Source: a virus. Taken from it: a stretch of 55,094 bases of DNA. Numbering within the stretch: the stretch's first letter is position 1; each line of letters starts with the position of its first letter. This document shows, piece by piece, positions 53,279 through 55,094 of this stretch. The DNA lies in the IMG/VR virus record IMGVR_UViG_3300020074_000024, positions 1 to 55,094 of that record. The stretch is one strand, 5' to 3'. The notes beneath the pieces are model-generated. The model searched no databases. It saw only the letters and a program-made list of their open reading frames with translations, and was not told the DNA's origin. The translations under genes were made by a program, and so were the position numbers.

Positions 53279-55094
53279 TTCTTTATCCCGTCAATGGCAA
53301 TCCAGTCGCCACCCTCGTTCAACTCCTGGATAGAGATGCCCCCACAGGGAGTCCAGTTGTCTCCGTCCGCTGAGACAAACAAGCCGCCGTCCTCCAGTTT
53401 GATATACAACGCCTGCCTCTGCTCCTCGCCGTAAACGCGCGCCCAGTACAACGTCTCCATAGCCTTCACCTTCCATGCCAGTGTTTCAATTTGAGGGGGC
53501 GGGGGCACTGTTCTCTCCACGTTTCTTTGCATCTGCACAAGGTATTTCCCCCACCGGGAGTCGCCTGGCGGCAATGCTCGTTGCCTTTGGTATGTTTTGT
53601 GGTTAAGAGTCTCCTTGGCGTGGTATGATTGCCTTGTGTGGAATTGCACCTCGAAGATGGCCCCCGTCTTCTTGTCCTGCCAATTTGTGTTAAGTCCCCA
53701 GTAGCCATAATTCTTTGTGCCCCAAAAGTTGCGGAGTTTCTTGTCATAGACCTCAAGTCCCGCAGCTCGCAGTTGCTTGAATATCTCCTTCGTTCCTGAC
53801 ACATAGTTTTCGGGCGATAGCCGTACTGTGTAGCGCAGAGCGTCGTGTACCCTATGGTAAGCTATGGCCTCCGGCACTCCATGCGACACCTCCCATAGGG
53901 CCTTACGCTCGATGCCTTCGGCAGTTTTGAAGCGGTGGTCGAGCCCGACAAGCTCCCCTCCCCCCGCCGCCGTTGCCCCTGATAGCGCGGCAGTTATTTC
54001 AGGCTCCGCTTCCGTGACGCGGGACAATAACGCCTCGGCGTTCATTGGCAGTCTGTGGTGTCCCCCTCCGGGCCTGCTCCCGCCCACATGCGGCGGGTTG
54101 CCTTCGTGCGCCCAGTGACCGGAGCCAGCCCCTCCCTTAATGACCTCAGATTGTACGGTCTGCATCAATAATGAAAAAAGTTCCTCAGACTCGCGGGACT
54201 GGAAGCCCTTTTTCCCTGCCACTGTCAACGCCCATGTTTCCGCAAACCACTCATGGAAGCCATCGCGGGCCCGTGCCGTTGCGCCGTGCTGTCTCGCAAA
54301 TGCGTCCCAAGTCGTCTTTTGGATAGTCCCACCTGCCGCCAAAAGCCCCGCCACCTGGGAGAACGTCTCCCGATGTTTTGGGTCGCGTAGATTTTTCAGG
54401 GCCCTATACCCAACCGCGTGGCCGAATTCATGCCTGGCGCACCCTTCGTAGGGGTCAGAAAATGCGTAGCTGCTGTGTTCGCGCCACAGTTCGTCCCGGC
54501 CATCCTCCATCAACTTGCCAACCCTGGCCAGGACGGCGCCCTCCATGCGGTCAGCATCGCCCATTCTCTGCTGGTGCTCTTCCGTGGTTATCAGCCCTTT
54601 CTGGAGTGCGTCGCCGGCCTTTGCACGCACCCTGTCTGCCACGGCTCCGCCATCGTTCATGAGTCTGTTGGCCTCGTCATCCCAAGATTCGTGCGGCCCA
54701 ATGATAATAGTACCGTCAGCTTTGTAGTGCCCTTGCCCTAACACGTCCCCCTGGTCAAAAATGAGCGTGCCATTCCAGTCCGACTCATGGTCCATGTTCA
54801 TCTCCTGAACCATGCCTTGCATCCGGCGGCGGACGTCCTCAGGTATCTCCCTGGGCCCGTCGCGAACCTCGGTATGATAGCGGAGCGCGGAGTCAGCAGG
54901 AGTGCCCGGCGCGCCCCCGCCCCCCGTCCACTGCCCACCTTCCGGCGCCCCTGCCGGCGCACGCGGTTGGTTCGGGTCGAACTTAGCGACGGCATCCTGC
55001 GCTTCCTTCACCGCCTGCTCTGCGCCTATCATGTCTACCCACGCCCTGCCCGCTTCCAGTGATTTCTGTGCCGCATATACCGAACCGGGCATGT
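53275..55094 (-). CDS. Multidomain effector: zinc metallopeptidase plus RelA/SpoT-like domain, N-terminus beyond window
   Basis: Open at the right edge; the ATG at 55092 may be internal, so residue numbers count from it. Residues 39-57 hold a linker (FDPNQPRAPAGAPEGGQW), common in phage head proteins. Residues about 85-315 are a metallopeptidase with HEFGH at 221-225 and a likely third ligand in HEWFAET (Glu281 or Glu285). Residues 319-344 repeat the portal linker (GGAGSGHWAHEG, GGSRPGGG). Residues about 350-510 resemble a RelA/SpoT synthetase: LDHRFKTAEGI, VHDALRYTVRL (415-425), NYGYWGLN (461-468) and FEVQFHTRQSYHAKE (480-494). A beta tail follows. It may modify nucleotides or tRNA in the host. 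The missing upstream part may be a MuF-type head domain. Confidence 0.75.
   Translation of the reverse strand, partial: MPGSVYAAQKSLEAGRAWVDMIGAEQAVKEAQDAVAKFDPNQPRAPAGAPEGGQWTGGGGAPGTPADSALRYHTEVRDGPREIPEDVRRRMQGMVQEMNMDHESDWNGTLIFDQGDVLGQGHYKADGTIIIGPHESWDDEANRLMNDGGAVADRVRAKAGDALQKGLITTEEHQQRMGDADRMEGAVLARVGKLMEDGRDELWREHSSYAFSDPYEGCARHEFGHAVGYRALKNLRDPKHRETFSQVAGLLAAGGTIQKTTWDAFARQHGATARARDGFHEWFAETWALTVAGKKGFQSRESEELFSLLMQTVQSEVIKGGAGSGHWAHEGNPPHVGGSRPGGGHHRLPMNAEALLSRVTEAEPEITAALSGATAAGGGELVGLDHRFKTAEGIERKALWEVSHGVPEAIAYHRVHDALRYTVRLSPENYVSGTKEIFKQLRAAGLEVYDKKLRNFWGTKNYGYWGLNTNWQDKKTGAIFEVQFHTRQSYHAKETLNHKTYQRQRALPPGDSRWGKYLVQMQRNVERTVPPPPQIETLAWKVKAMETLYWARVYGEEQRQALYIKLEDGGLFVSADGDNWTPCGGISIQELNEGGDWIAIDGIKK

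Larger units (their letters stand above)
3410..54177 (+). repeat. Dispersed oriented 9-mer GAATGAAAA (13 exact sites)
   Basis: Exact sites start at 3410, 6831, 14260, 16810, 19576, 21777, 29657, 31898, 41942, 46372, 47652, 51903 and 52267. One-base variants keeping AATGAAAA start at 9414, 9825, 14752, 27619, 41491 and 54169. All are on the plus strand, antisense to the genes. I found no TTTTCATT on the plus strand. Confidence 0.85.

Noticed and set aside
3410-54177. GAATGAAAA explained as a conserved Phe-Ser-Phe protein motif
   Set aside because: The same DNA string is read in three codon phases, giving different residues, in unrelated proteins.
1-55094. Integrase, attachment sites, tRNA genes
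   Set aside because: Looked for recombinase motifs, long direct repeats beside an integrase and cloverleaf-like segments; none found in the window.

Overview
The window is part of a tailed double-stranded DNA phage or prophage (Caudoviricetes, siphovirus-like). Every gene I accept lies on the minus strand, so the region reads from right (55 kb) to left (1). The phage assignment rests on a small/large terminase pair, a portal, a protease-scaffold, an HK97-type major capsid protein, neck proteins, a major tail protein, a tail chaperone pair with a -1 frameshift window, a 3550-residue tape measure protein and distal tail proteins. I see no integrase, tRNA, rRNA or host housekeeping gene. The DNA is G+C-rich, ribosome sites are AGGAGG-like, most genes overlap by ATGA, and the promoters are near-consensus sigma-70 type. 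This suits many bacterial hosts; I cannot name one. A dispersed operator-like site and an accessory promoter cassette hint at a temperate lifestyle, but that is inference.

Transcription order. (1) 55.1-52.7 kb: the C-terminal part of a multidomain effector (zinc metallopeptidase plus RelA/SpoT-like domain) and three small genes. (2) 52.7-48.2 kb: a block that looks like nucleic-acid modification: alkaline-phosphatase-superfamily enzyme, two ParB-like proteins, a GT-A glycosyltransferase, a 57-residue NrdD-like peptide and a radical SAM protein. (3) 48.2-43.3 kb: terminases, then a portal fused to a PI3/PI4-kinase-like domain, then small genes. (4) 43.3-42.4 kb: a moron-like cassette (terminator, operator-like repeat, promoter, DUF6166-like gene, AbrB-like gene, terminator). 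(5) 42.3-30.2 kb: protease-scaffold, major capsid, a three-domain glycosyltransferase, a beta-helix protein with 57-bp repeats, and connector proteins. (6) 30.2-27.3 kb: three methyltransferases and a glycosyltransferase. (7) 27.3-10.5 kb: tail genes. (8) 10.5-8.8 kb: XhlA-like protein, metallophosphatase, winged-helix protein and holin candidate, ending at a terminator. (9) 8.7-0 kb: small early-type genes, a LexA-like DNA-binding protein, a replication-organiser/DnaC-like loader pair, and a MoxR ATPase with its metallopeptidase partner, served by five related promoters.

Three signals cut across the genes. A 22-bp inverted repeat (TTTCTAAT-N6-ATTAGAAA and variants) occurs nine times, always with a 6-bp centre, mostly at gene junctions and beside three of the promoters; it resembles the stoperator layout of some temperate phages. 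The 9-mer GAATGAAAA occurs at least 13 times exactly (19 times as AATGAAAA), always on the plus strand and in all three codon phases, so it looks like a DNA- or RNA-level signal. Two virion-associated proteins share the same Gly-rich linker leading into a catalytic domain, which suggests cargo effectors that could enter the host with the DNA.
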